Positions 50,527 to 64,000 of a stretch of DNA of 64,000 bases are shown one piece after another (the stretch's first letter is position 1; every line of letters starts with the position of its first letter). The stretch is from Paralvinella palmiformis. Lineage: Eukaryota; Annelida; Polychaeta; Terebellida; Alvinellidae. The stretch is taken from contig JAODUP010000435.1 in the NCBI GenBank assembly GCA_025642065.1, positions 361,001-425,000 on the forward strand. Direction: 5' to 3'. The notes under the pieces were generated by a model. That model worked only from the letters and a program-made list of their open reading frames with translations, was not told where the DNA came from and did not search any database. A program made the translations under genes and the position numbers.

Positions 50527-53500
50527 TTGTAATTTAATTCAATTCAATATATTTTCTTTGACATCACCACATCATACAATTACACAATTTTCGTGAAAAA
50601 AATATAATGTTGAACAGGAAAATGTGAGATGCATAATGTTTGTATGAGAGACATTCCCCTGGTAAACAAATTAAAAACTAAAATAATTTATATATATCTG
50701 GAATATTAGTCAGTACTGAAATACATGCATTTAAGCTCATTCCTAATTGCTACTTATCAAGTTTGTAATACACTCAAGAGAATCATTAATTATAATCATT
50801 AATATACATTTTCTTTTCATTTTTCATAACGTTTTAAACGTTATGCAGAGATTTAATATTGTAATATTCAATCTTTAAATCATTCCACAATTTCGCAACT
50901 TTGACCCTTATTGCGATAGATCTTGTTTTAGTTCTACAAAATTAAACATCACCATTGCCTTAATACAGGACCTAGTATTATACTTATGAACATACATAGA
51001 TGTTTTAAAATTTTCTATAATTTCACAGTCAACTTGTAATATGATAATTAACGTTTTAAAATTAACAATATCATACACGTTTAGGCACTTATATTTGGCA
51101 ACCAATGGCTCTGAATGTTCTCTTTAATTTGCCTTGTCAACCAATCTAACGGCTCTCTTTTGCGAAACAAACAGGTTTTTTAATCTCGTCTCAAAGGTAT
51201 TGCCCCAAATTTCACATGCATAATTAAGATAAGGTAATATCATTATGCAGTATAACGATTTCAAGCAATAATTACTTAAAATATGTTTCACTCTGTATAA
51301 CACTGACATATTATTTGACAGATTTCTACAAACATAATTTATTAATCATCCCAATTTAAGTGTTTATGTACTTTCACTCCGAAACTTTTGTGACGTGGAC
51401 TCTTTCAACATACTATCTATACTAAGTTTGTGGCCTATGTTATCATTCTTACATTTGAAGATCATATAGTTAGTTTTGCCCTCATTCAATGAGAGCTTAT
51501 TAACTTTAAACCACACGCTCAAATACTTTAGTTCATAATTTAAAACACCCATTAAATCTACTAAATTCTTATCAGCATAGAAAACTTACGTTTCATCTGC
51601 AAATAATATGTACTTCAATTTCTTAGAAATATTAACCAAATCTGTATGTACAAAATAAATAACATTGGACCTAAAATTGATCCTTGTGGAATACCACATA
51701 CCATTGGTTTATTAGTGGATCTGACGTCATCATATACAACATGTCGATTTCTGTTAGAGAGATAATATTTTAACCATTTCAAAGCTATTCCACGAATACC
51801 ATGATGGCGTAATTTTGAAATTAAAATGTTGTGATCTATTGTATCAAAAGCTTTTTTTAGATCAATAAAACTCCAGCTGTTACCATTTTCTTGTCAAAAT
51901 TATCTGTAATATCCTCTATTAGTTCCATTAATGCCAATGAAGTTGAATGGTTTTCACGGACGCCAGACTACCCTTTGTATATAATATCGTTATGCCTTAT
52001 GAATGATATTAATCTAGTATAAAAAAAAACCATGTAGTAATATAGAAACAGGTCTATAATTAGAAAGCTCTTTCTTATCCCCCCTTTAAATAATGGCACT
52101 ATTTTTGCATATCATCTGGGAATATCCGTTTTTCTAATGATTTGTTAAAAATATTTGTGAGAGGTTTCATAATGCTTTGAAAATATGTTTTTTTTTTACA
52201 ATAGCCATATTGACATCATCATACCCACAAGAATGCATGTTTCTAAACTTTGATACTATATACATTAATTCATTTTCCGTTATAGGATTAAGATATATAG
52301 AATTTACTATGCCTTCCCCCAAGAAACTGCTGCTATCTTTTCCAGGATAAAGTTCTATATTTTTGGCTAAGCTTGGTCCTATATTCACAAAGAAATTATT
52401 AAAAGAGTTTCAAATTTCCTGATTATCTACAATTTTCTAATCACCAATTAAAAATTTCACTACAAATATTTTTTTCTTTGCGTTATATCAGTTAGTATCT
52501 TCTAGGTATTTTTCATATCACTTTTATATTTCTGGAGTTTCATGTATAATAATTTGTTTTTGCAATTCTCAAAATACTGGTTAATTTGTTCTTGTAGGTT
52601 TTATACCTTTTTTTCTGCTTCTTTAGAGTTATCTTTAATTAGTGATTTATACAAATAGTTCTTCTTTTTATTGGCATTAACTAAGCCGTTAGTTAACCAA
52701 GACTTTTGACATTTGTCCGAACATTTCATCTTAACTAATGGACATGTCTCATTATATAGATCAACATATCTTGTGTGAAAACCTTTGTAAGCTAGGTTCA
52801 CATCACCGTTAATGTATACATTATTCCAATTACATTTGGAAAGGTTTATCTGTAAAATTGTTAATGTATCTGTCTCTAGTTTGACAGATAAATTCATATG
52901 ACAACTAGGCAGATTTACGTTTGACATTTTTGTATTCCAACAAAGAAAAAAATAGGCAGATGATCTGATTTATCATTGACCATTATATCATTTTCCATCT
53001 GGATACCATTTTCATTTGTAAATTTGTTTTCCATCAATGTTGTGGTAGTAATGGTGACACGAGTTGGTGACTTTATAAGTGGATAAAAGCCATAACTAAA
53101 CAATTGATTGACAAAATCCTTGCTATTTTGATCATATTCATATTTTTCAATAAATCAATATTGTAATCTCCACACATGTATACTTTAGTTTGTTTTACAG
53201 TTTCTAATATATTATGCAGTTCATCAGTAAACCTTAATATATTTGTATTTGGTGCCATATAAAGTTTTATATTTTTACTTTTACAAATATTGATTCTATA
53301 CAGTCATTTATGGCTACTGAAATATCAGGTATTGTATCACAAGCAAATGCTTCATTAATATATAATGCTACACCACCACCATTTCTAGTTGTTCTTGATG
53401 TTGAATACATAGTATAACCTTCATATTTATAGTCATTTAAGTCATGTTGGTCAGGAATTAACCAACTTTCGGATAAAGCTACCATATCAAATTTAAGAAT

Positions 53501-53953
53501 TACATTTCTCATGTAATTTCCTATCTCTCCAAAGTGTTTTACCAGACTTCTGCAACTCAAATAGATCATTGTTAATCCATACTTTGGCAAATAATTTCTC
53601 ATTTTATCATTAAATACTTCAAGAGTATGATAATTACAGCTTGCATTAATACAATGGTGAACATTCATGCCGGAATTAAAATCCTTATCAAAATTGAATT
53701 TGTCAGACTGTGATCTTGCCACACTTCCAAAAGTCATATTCTCACAATTGTTATAAATACCGAACAATCCGTCCAGCAAAATGTCTAATTCATCATCCCA
53801 TAGAATATGAAAAGGCAGAATTGACTGGATACATATTTGACAAAACCAATCGGAATTTCAATTTTCATCTGCTACATTTGCACATTTAGTATGACAATTA
53901 TTATTGCAAATACAACATGTAACCTTTCGTTGAGATTTGAAGAATCTCTTCAT
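50527..53953 (-). mobile_element. Decayed full-length LINE: zinc finger, endonuclease, RT
   Basis: On the minus strand the frame begins with ATG at 53953. A Cys/His cluster follows (CCICNNNCHTKCANVADEN, stop, then WFCQICIQSILPF), a PHD-like zinc finger seen at the start of some LINE proteins. The endonuclease has LSESWLIPDQHDLNDY, GGGVALYINEAFACD, GDYNIDLL and SDHLPIF. The reverse transcriptase has YDDVNMAIVKK, a KKAFDTIDHNILISKLRHHG block, GIPQGSILGPMLFILY and, at the catalytic site, FADE in place of FADD. A C-terminal region reads LPYLNYACEIWGNTFETRL. Several stops and frameshifts mean it cannot move itself. By eye it is closer to jockey/Daphne-type elements than to the CR1-like ones nearby. 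Confidence 0.85.
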
Positions 53954-54878
53954 GCATAAAAACACTTATCCATTTTATCAGGAATAAGTACAGGTTAAGA
54001 TAACTACACTTACAAAACATTAATAATTATGAAATAACTAGACCTTTATAGGCTAGATAGGCTAGATAGATTCTTGTCAGCAGTCCAATCCAATCGGTGT
54101 TATAATAAGGATTTTCGCCATTACTCAAATAACATCCGATTTACCCATAGTTCCAGGTTGTCGTTTATTCTCGACTATGCTTGGTTTATAACCAGAGCCC
54201 GTGGATGATGATCCATGATCATCTTCCCATTCACTTGCGTTCGTTTACTCACCAAGTCGAATTAGGTCAAGATGGCCGCCAAACCGTGTTCCCGTCCATG
54301 GTGGTAACACTCTGGTGGCCTTTATGCTATAGAGTCTACACTAATGATATATTTGTGGAAATCATAACCACGTTTGATCCCGAATATCCCCTGGACAGTC
54401 CGGTGACTATGTCTGCTAATTCATCCTTCTCCAGACATGTTACTGCGGTTGGGCGGGACGGCCAGCACCAATCTTTTGCCAACACCCAAATAGCATTCAA
54501 CTTTCAATGAGCCGATAGCCACAGATTATTTCTCCTGTCTAGTACCAGCCAAACGGGCATCTATCTACACATAGCTGCCCCCTGTCTGAATATATACACA
54601 CATTGTCGAGGTGTACACATTGGCGGCAGCACCGGCAACACTGAATAATGTACATTATCGTCCAGAAGGGGAAATGGTCAATTTGCGGAATCTCGTATTA
54701 TCTCTCTAACCGAAGTTCGTCGAGCAGAGGAGATAAGATTGTGCGTTCCTAACGCGTGAGATAGTACACGTCCCTCATTTATGTGGTACTGCGATTTTCT
54801 GTGTTTTGTGATTGGGTCTGAGGATCCAAGATGGACGAAGAATTGCGAATTAGAATTTGATACCCGGTGTATCGTTAC

Positions 54879-54951
<73 letters not shown>

Positions 54952-56637
54952 TCGTCTATATGACTGTTTGTCTGACCGTATACTGTCTGTCCCGCTGTCC
55001 CGCTGTCTCTATGCCTGTCTGTGTGTGTTTCTCTTTCTCTCTCCTTCTGTGTGTGTGTGTCTTTGGGTCTGTCTGTATGTCTGTCTCTCTGTCTCTCTGT
55101 CGTTATCTCTATATCATTCCTTGCGGGGGTGATCTAAGTTAGATATACATAACACAAAGTCTAAGAATTGTAAGTCCGAGCTCATCCAGAGACATAAATA
55201 TTGCTACAAGCTCCTTAATATTGATAATTACGTGTCTATTGTGTCTTCTGTGACTTCTGTCCAAATGAATAACTGTTCTATCCAGTAACAGTCACGTTAG
55301 ACATAGTCATAAATCTGTTTCTGGGTTGTAAACACTTTTAAATGTGGAGTCTCGGAAACATCCATAGCATACCATCTCCCAACCAATCTAACAGCACCAA
55401 AAGATTTTCACTTAGAAATATGGGTTGTCGCGTTTGCTTTGAAACTCTAATATAATCATAGAATTACTCTATACAACAAATTTCATAGGATTTGGATAGT
55501 CACGTATCCGCTAATCTGAATTCGTGAATAGAGTGCTTAAAATATTATCTATCCATGCAAGACCTCTATTTTTATGCGTAAATTGTACCGAAAATTTACT
55601 TTTAGCAACAGAATGAAAAATGTAATACAGTCATATGAAAAGATAACTCCAGAACATGACACTGCCGAAGTTTCATTAGTAATGATATGTCCTTTTATTT
55701 ATGCTTTAGCATAATATTTGCGTATGGTGTCGACGATTAGACGAATGTAGGTGTATATATATACCTTAACTGTTCGATGAAATACCATATTGATAAAAAC
55801 AACTAACAATCATGAACAATACTGGTTCTTAAGAGAACATCTGACCATATACCCCGTTATTATACAAGAAACTGAGATTTATAAAGCGATATATTTATTA
55901 ACCGGTTATATATCAGTTGTATAACGTAAGGCACTGGTGCCTCCACTGGTGACTACAGCATAAGAACTCTAAAATATCACCTTGGTTATTAAATATTCGG
56001 TTATAATCTAAAACAATCACTAACACTTTTGATTAAGATAAGACTAACTGAAAAAAAAACAGAAATGTCTTTGTATTTTCAAAGAAACTACTACGGTGGG
56101 TGACTTCCATTTTAATTGGGATATCATAAGTTCCATTTCGATAAAATACCAAATATATATCATTGTTTGTTTTCACAATGCAACTCTTACTACCTATATA
56201 TGTATTCTTTCAAAAAGAGAGATACCTCATCTACCAATCGAGTATCACTTTAGAAGGCCCAGTAGCAAGTTCTTCATGAACATTTTATTCTGTGGTTAGT
56301 TGGAAACAATACGTGACCTTATTAATAAAAGTAACTGTCCAAAATGGACCGGACTGTTATAATGGTACTCAGATTCAGGATCCCCAAAGTTAACAATGTT
56401 AAAGGGAGATAGCGATAGACTCGGTGCCTATCGCTAGCCCTGACCTCATCTTCTGGATTCCCTATCCGATGTTGTACTAAACTGTCTCGTGAATCGCTAA
56501 ATGTTGATATTAAGTTTACAGCATACGGAGCCACTAGCAGCCGCAGGACAAATAGTATCCCGCATCCGTAAATATCGAAGCGCTCTCAGCCGTTTACACA
56601 CTTTTCCATTTTTTCCCCGTATAACGCATTTTGTTTC
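53954..56637. other. No gene recognised
   Basis: The first 800 bp past the LINE are less AT-rich. The plus frame at 54181-54510 (109 codons) has no domain or splice support. A compound (TA)n-(TG)n-(CT)n microsatellite occupies 54881-55110. The rest is AT-rich. Confidence 0.4.
54881..55110. repeat. (TA)n-(TG)n-(CT/TGTC)n compound microsatellite
   Basis: A TA run, then TG, then degenerate CTGTCTGT units. It is open in two frames as an artefact. Confidence 0.9.
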
Positions 56638-57082
56638 AGCTCACCGGATATGGGAATGTTAGCTTACTGCTTGTAGAATATCAGTTAACCAAATTCTGCT
56701 TCCGTTCACCACTCATGTGGACTCTTAACACCTTCCGCTTCCTATCACAGCATATCTAGAATATTATCTTAATCCATGGCGCTTCCGATCACAGCATTTA
56801 TGGTATATTAGCTTAAAGCATGCGGCTTCCGCTTACCGGATATATGGAATATTAGCTCAAAACAAACTACTTCTGCTCATAACATATATGGAATATTAGC
56901 TCAACACAAGTAGCTTCTGATTAATTTAAATATGAAATATTAGCTTAATGCCAGCTACTACCACTCAAAGGGAATATGGTATATTACCTTAACGAATACC
57001 GCAATCGCTCACAACATGTATGGAATATTAGCTTAACGTAAGCTGCTAACAATCATCGGGTATTTGGAATACTAAATTTAGC
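56638..57082. repeat. Diverged minisatellite, period about 43-48 bp
   Basis: A core ATATGGAATATTAGCTTAA recurs with changes at about 56650, 56752, 56800, 56844, 56887, 56930, 56975, 57018 and 57063. A CTTCCGCTCAC-like segment precedes each core. Nine or ten copies are well diverged, so the array is old. Confidence 0.85.
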
Positions 57083-58645
57083 TATAAACTTCTATACCGG
57101 AATAAGTATTATATGTTTTGTTGACTTATACATCTATATACTTTCGTTGACAAAGGTGGTTATGTTTTATCAATCGAAAATGTTGAAATCTCACTGGCCA
57201 TATAATTATATCAAAGGTAATATTATTAAGTGTACGAATGTCACGCTTCAGAAATCTTCTAACTTTGGCTGTTATCAGGTCACGTTCTGTTAGAATTTAA
57301 CGAAATTGACGTTTAATGTTAAAATGGCGGGATTATCACGGTGTTATCGCTCAGCGGACCCCATATAAATCCCACAATGCAAAGCGCACCTAGTTTGTTT
57401 TGGTTTTTGACGTCATCATGCAATGGGTCTATTTCAGGCTTATTTTTTAATAATAAAGTCAATTACCAGGTTTTCGAATTTTAGGACGTTACATTGACCA
57501 GTAGCATGGTATATAATAATCCGTGCAAACATCATATTATTATGGTACATAGTCCCTACTTTACCACGTATTTCAAATAAAATACAATCGCAGATATTCA
57601 TATTTACCTACAATAATGAATATAAATATTCATTCGCCGATTCATTGAATTACGTGTGATCGCAGAAGATCGGATACTTTCCTTTTGATCAACGAAATCG
57701 TTTATAAGCATACCAATATTTACTGCAAAGAATGGATTTAATGGAAATTTCTGGGTTTTCAAAACAATTACGACCTATCATGGAACAGAAGACGTAGGCA
57801 CATCCTTGACAAAGTTGTCACCTTTGCAGGATAAGACGCGTTTCATGAAATCGGACGAAATGAGGCTTGCAGATGGTTATTTATCGTTGGCATATATGAT
57901 TAATAAATTAACTGTTGTTAGCCATATAAGTGTCAACAAACGAACTGAATAGTTTGCCGAATAGTTGTTAACTTCATATTTGTCAACATCCTTTAACTGG
58001 CAGTCGTCGTATTGGCAAATAAACTTTAAAAAAGCATCAGTATGAATGCCATTTAGTTCATGTGTACTTTATTGTACGATAATGTTAATAATCAGCTAGC
58101 ATTCTCTCATCAATATATTTGTGGTGAGACAAGTGTATTTTATAAACAAATATTATTATCATCAATTTATCTATCAACCTCAGATATCTTGTAATATTTA
58201 TTAAAACTTAGCCAACACTTTAAAGACGAATATTAACATGGAATGTTAGATGGAATTATAGTCGCATTGATTCCCGTTGCAAATGACGAATTGCTGAATA
58301 CGGTCGTAAATGGTGAAATTCATGAATATTTCAGTAATAAATTAGGAATTTACACAGATATTAGCAACAAATCAATGTAGATACAACGTTGCTGAATCAA
58401 GAATAAAATTACCGAAAGTAGAATGCTAAAAGATCCATCAATTGCATGATCAGGAAGAGCTAAGAGGTAACAAATAAAGGACTAGAACACATTTCTAATC
58501 TATGATGTTATTGCAAGTTAAAACATAGCACATCTATAATTAATTACCACGTTTCATTTTGCGCTAGTGTAATCAAGTAAAATGTTAAAGATTAGTCAAT
58601 TATAATATGGATTCTCATTTATTTTCAGTACGAACTCAACTTACA
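57083..58645. other. Upstream of the FReD gene, nothing recognised
   Basis: AT-rich. No clear TATA box or repeat can be tied to the FReD start. An AG acceptor-like TTTTCAG at 58622-58628 just before the ATG suggests a non-coding 5' exon further left. Confidence 0.4.
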
Positions 58646-59489
58646 ATGATCTTTAAACTTGTTATATTGTGCACTGTTGCAGTAGCGGTTTCAACAGGTA
58701 ATGACGTGTAACACGAAAATACGTTGTTCCCTTTCTAAACAAACTACCTGTTCACTTTAATAATCTTTTGTTTTTCACCAAACAGTTTAAACATATCTTT
58801 TTAGGTACGCTTTCTTTGCGTTTTATTCCAAGTCATATCAAACCCGAGAACGAAATTATTTCAACGGAGACTTGTACACCATTTATGGCCGATCAAAATG
58901 TAAAGCTAATACAACATTCAACATTTCGCATTGAAGTACCCGATGATAAAGTGGATTTTGTCAATGTAACTGTACAATGAGAAAACATCAGGTGTGGGCA
59001 CAATATATATGCCATGCCTTTGACAGCTGCTGAATCCAAACATTGGGCTGGCATATAGTTGGCCTGTCCTTAGTTGGAGAGGATAGCCGACGTAGGAAGA
59101 AGCGTTTGAATATTAGGTTGTCAGTGAATTGGACGTTGTAAGGAGATCCAAGTTTGTAGAAGACCAGCAGATTATGCCGATAGTTCGTGGACCCTGTGTT
59201 ATGTATGCCTTACATATAATGTTAATGGTAAATGACTAATCAATGCAATATAACAATTTCCCTGTGTTTTCATTCTATTAATTGAAGTATATGCATGTAC
59301 ACATTCTTCGTTCAGTAATGGAAAACACTTAACTAAATATACAAACTTAGTTGTAGAAACATACATACACACAAACATAAACATACACATATATAAACAC
59401 ATACGTAATTACAAACATACTAACACACATACACATTTATAAACATAGACAGACAAACAAATAAACACACACGCAGATACACACATACA

Positions 59490-59600
<111 letters not shown>

Positions 59601-59850
59601 ACCCGCATACCCACCCATACACATTCGAACACAAACAAACACACACATATTCTAAATTGAGTTCCCTGAAGAATCGTCTAGAATTTGAATTAACGGTCCA
59701 AAATTCCCTGTGCCTCTGCCTTATTATACACAGTCAAAACACATGCCAGAGATTGAGATTCGTATTTTCTATATACCAATTTTGTAATATTTGATATAAA
59801 TGGTTAGTGATGAGCATGTCGAGATAAGTATTGGATTTGTATGTTTATGG

Positions 59851-60180
59851 GGTATTTGACTTTCGAGTCAGTATCACAAGGCATATTATGCTGCAGTTGA
59901 GATGTTCTGATTTCAGTGCCCGGAAACTATGTTTCCTGGTTCGCACATTCTAAGAAAAGTTAATATAGAGCTGAAACTCAATGTACTATTTGCGTTTGGT
60001 CTGGCTATCCAGCAGTTAAATGACTGTACGCTCTTAAAGTATTATAAGTACTGCTGACTCAGGAATAGAAACACTGCATAGGATCTTGAGCAGTGGCATT
60101 GGACACAGCTCGCTTGGTTGGTGTGTTTTATATAACAATTTTAATTGCATATAAAATTTACCCCAGTTGTATGTGGGAAT
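59851..60180 (-). repeat. Unclassified interspersed repeat, copy 3, minus strand
   Basis: Reverse-complement match to 28516-28890. On the plus strand, GTATTTGACTTTCGAGTCAG and GCATATTATGCTGCAGTTGA lie at one end, CTGACTCAGGAATAGAAACA in the middle, and ACCCCAGTTGTATGTGGGAA at the other end. It lies in an intron of the FReD gene. Confidence 0.75.
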
Positions 60181-60679
60181 ACATTTATCTTTCCTATGTC
60201 CAGTTTGTACTATCGGATTCAAGACTAGCTCCAGTCTGCTTGTCATAAATAACATTTAAGAACGTTATTACTACAATAGTTTGAATAACAGACATTAGGT
60301 CTGGTTTGAAAATGTTAACATATAGTACCGAAGCCATGAGGCGTCATTACTGTCTGATTCAGCTCAGATCTCAGTCTTTTATTAGCAATTAAGCTAACGG
60401 TTTTAATATTAGGCGCTCGATGACCCCTGCACGTTGTGAAACTGACATTTGAAGAGGTTATATAGTTTATATATTATTACTTTGATGAAAGGTTTAACTA
60501 TAAATAGGCTGCTTAGATCATTATTCTAACCATTTCCACAACTGTCATGATCTAACTTTGGTCCACGGGTGTAGACAAATCGCTTTCTGTTGCTTGGTGG
60601 ATTACGGATTGGTGAGCCATTATATATGTCTCGCAAGAAAAGTCTTCACACTGAATCGATTCAGTCGCCCGAAGTATCG

Positions 60680-60846
<167 letters not shown>

Positions 60847-61837
60847 CACACCTAAACACCGTCGTTATTCATAAAAAATATTTTTCTTATTGATCAAAGG
60901 ATATGACAGTAAACACTGTGTCAGGTATATCCCCATTAATGACAAATCATCAAGTAGCAATGTTCCTTCTGGAGCATATTACGACACTGAAATAAAAGAT
61001 GGCGTTAAGTGGCAGGTAAGGCATGAAATGACGTCATCATTTTGACCCCGCCTCCCATTATAAACGTAGGTCGTAATGAGACGGATGGATGGCGCAGTGA
61101 ACTTTGATCGAAACTGGACCGAATACAAAAAAAAGGATTTGGGGAAATAAGTGGAGAATTCTGGGTTTGTTAGATATTGTTAAAATTAAATAACAACCTG
61201 ACATAGGATATATCTAATAACTAAAATCAAACATGCTACGTGAAGATGACCCGTATCAACAACATTAAAAATGTTTGCGTAAATTAGTAAAGTTATTTTC
61301 AGGTTATGAAAATTTGTACAAAACAACAAACGACGGACAGACGTATTGTTTGAGAGTTGACTTGATTTCTGATGAAGGTGAAGAACGTTTTGCTTTGGAC
61401 AACAAATTCCTGATTGGTCCAGAATCGATGGTTACCGTTTAACTCTAGAGCAGTATGACCGAAGTAATACACTAGGTAAAATATTCATATAGTTGATTTT
61501 ACTAATGAAACTTAACTAATATTACACCTGATCAAAGGAATGTGTTTTCTACTGTAACTTTCTGTGTAATATTCTATCTGAATTAGACTTATTCATATTT
61601 GTTGTTATTCTATAAGATGACAGCCTGACATCTCATAATGGCATGAAGGTTTCTACTAAACAGCGGGATAACGATAAATTGAAATCAACTAACTGTGCTA
61701 GACGGTATAACGTAGGGTTGTGGTTCAGTAGATGTAAGAAGGTTATACTTATGACACAGTTTGTGCTATTTCCAGGCACATCGGCTTATGAGGGTATAAC
61801 ATGGAAAATATACAAGGAGCGCCATTACCGATGCTAA

Positions 61838-63494
61838 GTTTGCTAGAATGATGATTCGTTTAAACTAATGATGCCGATTAGTTATGTTTCTTGAGAGAAG
61901 AGAACTGTCATATCCTTAAGAATAGTCAACCTGAATTTAATATGAACAGTAAATTGCATATGTATGCTTGATTATTATGGTTATTATCTTTATATTAACA
62001 CGATATGAGATTCTAATTGATTACTTAATTATATCGATATTTGTTATTCTCAATTCGCTGCGCCTTATTAGAACACGCAGTTGCCGAAAATTCGAACTTA
62101 ATTTTGTCTAATAGAGAATACCTGAAATAAAATGAAATACACATTTTTGCAATGGATCGCTATTAAGAATTAGCCGTTGACAGTCAGCCATGATTCTTGT
62201 TTATTTTACTGTTATTGCAATAAATCGAATGAACAATATACATGCTTGGCGTCTGTGAACCTTGGTAAACAATATATATAGTATATATATCATGGATGAT
62301 CTAAAGCGCGTAATTACAACATCTTCTGGCTTACATGCTACAAACAAATAGAATTCATAATACATGGTTCTTAAATATTATAAACAAAGACATTGAAACA
62401 AGTATTTACTTGATGAAAGTTTAATTTTACTAGAAAACTTATTACACAGCACGGGAACTAATTATTCACTCCGCGTGTTGAAGTGTGTCTTTTTGGCTAC
62501 TGTCAATACTCAGATCCTAGCAGTATCATTTGTATATATGCCTGGATCAGATTACCTGAACAGTTTTTGTTCCACTCAGTACCTCGAATACGTTATACAG
62601 GATATTGTATGGTGATCAGAAACGTGCAATACGCCAGAGTAGTTGTAGTAAAACTGGTGTTTTATGTTTAGTTTTGCGAGTATGTGTTACTAGACGTGAA
62701 TCTGTGTTTTCTACTCACTACAGTTGGTTTAAAGGAGAGGGATTAATATTTGTATTGAACTATGCTATTCAATAATAACGTCGAGGCGTCATGAAGCTGT
62801 AAACTAAACTATTGCATGTTTGATCACTTATTTACTCACCAGTAAGCGCCATGTTTAACACAACATAATAAAATATTCAAATTGTCCAATCTTATACCAA
62901 CAGCACAATTACAATACTTAAGTCGATGTTGTACTTTATATTTGTCAATTGAATTAATAGGTACGCGGAAATATTTGACCTTTCTCTCTGTTGCGAAGAA
63001 AGTAAATCCTTCGACTATCTTATGGCAGTATAGTTCTTCAGGAACACAGTCTAGTACAATCCATACGAATAAAGATAACACAGACAATCTATACTGACGT
63101 ACATATTCCAGATTTTATTGAGGATTTAGTTTCAACTCCTGAATGATTATGATAGAACAGTTTATTAGAACATAGAAACCTATGAGAAATGTGTCAAAAG
63201 TAAAATTCCTCACAAAGTACGAAAATAGTTCCGTTGAGAACCGAAGATCCTTAATTATCAGAAATGATTTTGCATCCTACAAAGGAATACATCAGAGAGG
63301 ACATGGCGCTAAACTTTCTTAATGGTGCCCTTTGAACTATACAGCAATTTGCACCAATATAAAGTTGAACACATTATTATTCAAGAAGAGGATTATATGT
63401 GCCACAAAGATTGAAGAAAGTAAAAAGAAGAATCTAAACTGTAAAAATTAACCAGGAGTTAGATGAACAGTAATTCCATTATAAATTTATTGAA
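61838..63494. other. Downstream of the FReD gene, nothing recognised
   Basis: AT-rich DNA. An AATAAA at 62126-62131 is a weak candidate polyadenylation signal, about 290 bp past the stop. Opposing frames at 62836-63097 have no domain. Confidence 0.4.
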
Positions 63495-64000
63495 TTTTGA
63501 ACTATGCCGAAACATTTATTTGCAGATTACACCCAAGTATTCGTATCTATTTATGACTACAACGTACACTAATATTTCCCTTAAACAGCTAGCAGGTTGT
63601 CTCAGTGATGTATATGTCTGGATGACAAACAATAAACTTAGGCTCAATTCCAACAAAGCAGATTTCATCATTATATTGCATCCAGACAAAGCAGCAAACT
63701 TACTAGTTTCTTCCATACAAACTTCGTTAGTCATAGCATCACATTAACAGTCCTTATACGTAATAGTCGTGTTATATTTGATAGCGATTTTACTTTCAGA
63801 AAACGTAGTTCTCTGACATGTCGCTCCTTCTTCTATCGTATTCCTGACCGTCTTCGTCAATATACTTCTATTTTAGTCGCCAAACCCATTGCTACAGTAC
63901 TCATACCTAGTAGGCTTGATTACCTTAACTCTCTTCTTTATAACATCGCATCTAAGGATATTCTGAAACTTCAGTGTGTTCAGAAATGCTTAGCTAGGGT
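63495..64000 (+). mobile_element. CR1/L2-like LINE fragment running off the window
   Basis: Plus-strand translation gives HLFADYTQVFVSIYDYN (catalytic motif FADY, inactive). After a frameshift it gives VWMTNNKLRLNSNKADFIII, and then from about 63770 VIFDSDFTFRKRSSLTCRSF, IPDRLRQYTSILVAKPIATV, LDYLNSLLYNIASKDILKLQ and CVQKCLARV. It belongs to the same family as the minus-strand fragment at 42500-43580. The C-terminal end is cut by the window edge. Confidence 0.85.

Noticed and set aside
54181..54510. 109-codon plus-strand frame in a less AT-rich patch
   Set aside because: No domain, no convincing splice sites, and composition alone can explain an open frame there.

Overview
The window is nuclear DNA from a metazoan invertebrate. 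Split genes with GT-AG introns, tRNA-derived SINEs, decayed non-LTR retrotransposons and very dense (TA)n, (CA)n, (GA)n and (TATC)n microsatellites exclude bacteria and viruses. The AT-rich, microsatellite-heavy composition and a secreted fibrinogen-related lectin gene fit a marine lophotrochozoan such as a mollusc. That placement is inference; no sequence here fixes the species.

Three genes are supported by splice-phase-consistent exons. (1) On the minus strand, 18767 down to 10042, lies a CNBD2-like gene with two cyclic-nucleotide-binding folds, about 655 codons over eleven exons. The first ten chain without a phase conflict; the join to the last is unresolved. An RFX-type X-box sits about 95 bp upstream of its ATG, as expected for a ciliary or flagellar gene. 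(2) On the plus strand, 45428 to 48916, lie the last seven exons of a receptor-like protein: EGF, plexin-type IPT domains, one transmembrane helix and a short tail with no plexin GAP domain. Its 5' exons are not securely located. Upstream (38.0-40.9 kb) are Thr-rich exons with the same 1-1 phase, one of them copied by a 1.913 kb tandem duplication. (3) On the plus strand, 58646 to 61837, lies a secreted fibrinogen-related (FReD) gene with two single-base frameshifts, so it is either a recent pseudogene or carries assembly errors.

The rest is repeats. One tRNA-derived SINE family occurs at least eleven times; seven copies have a 13 bp target-site duplication. CR1/L2-like LINE fragments lie on the minus strand at 39.6-44.7 kb and on the plus strand at the right edge. 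A longer decayed LINE with a PHD-like zinc finger, endonuclease and reverse transcriptase occupies 50.5-54.0 kb on the minus strand. An unclassified interspersed repeat is present three times, and a diverged minisatellite lies at 56.6-57.1 kb. Long stretches (4.3-9.0, 19.8-25.6, 27.3-28.5, 34.4-38.0, 54.0-58.6 and 61.8-63.5 kb) hold no gene that I can recognise.
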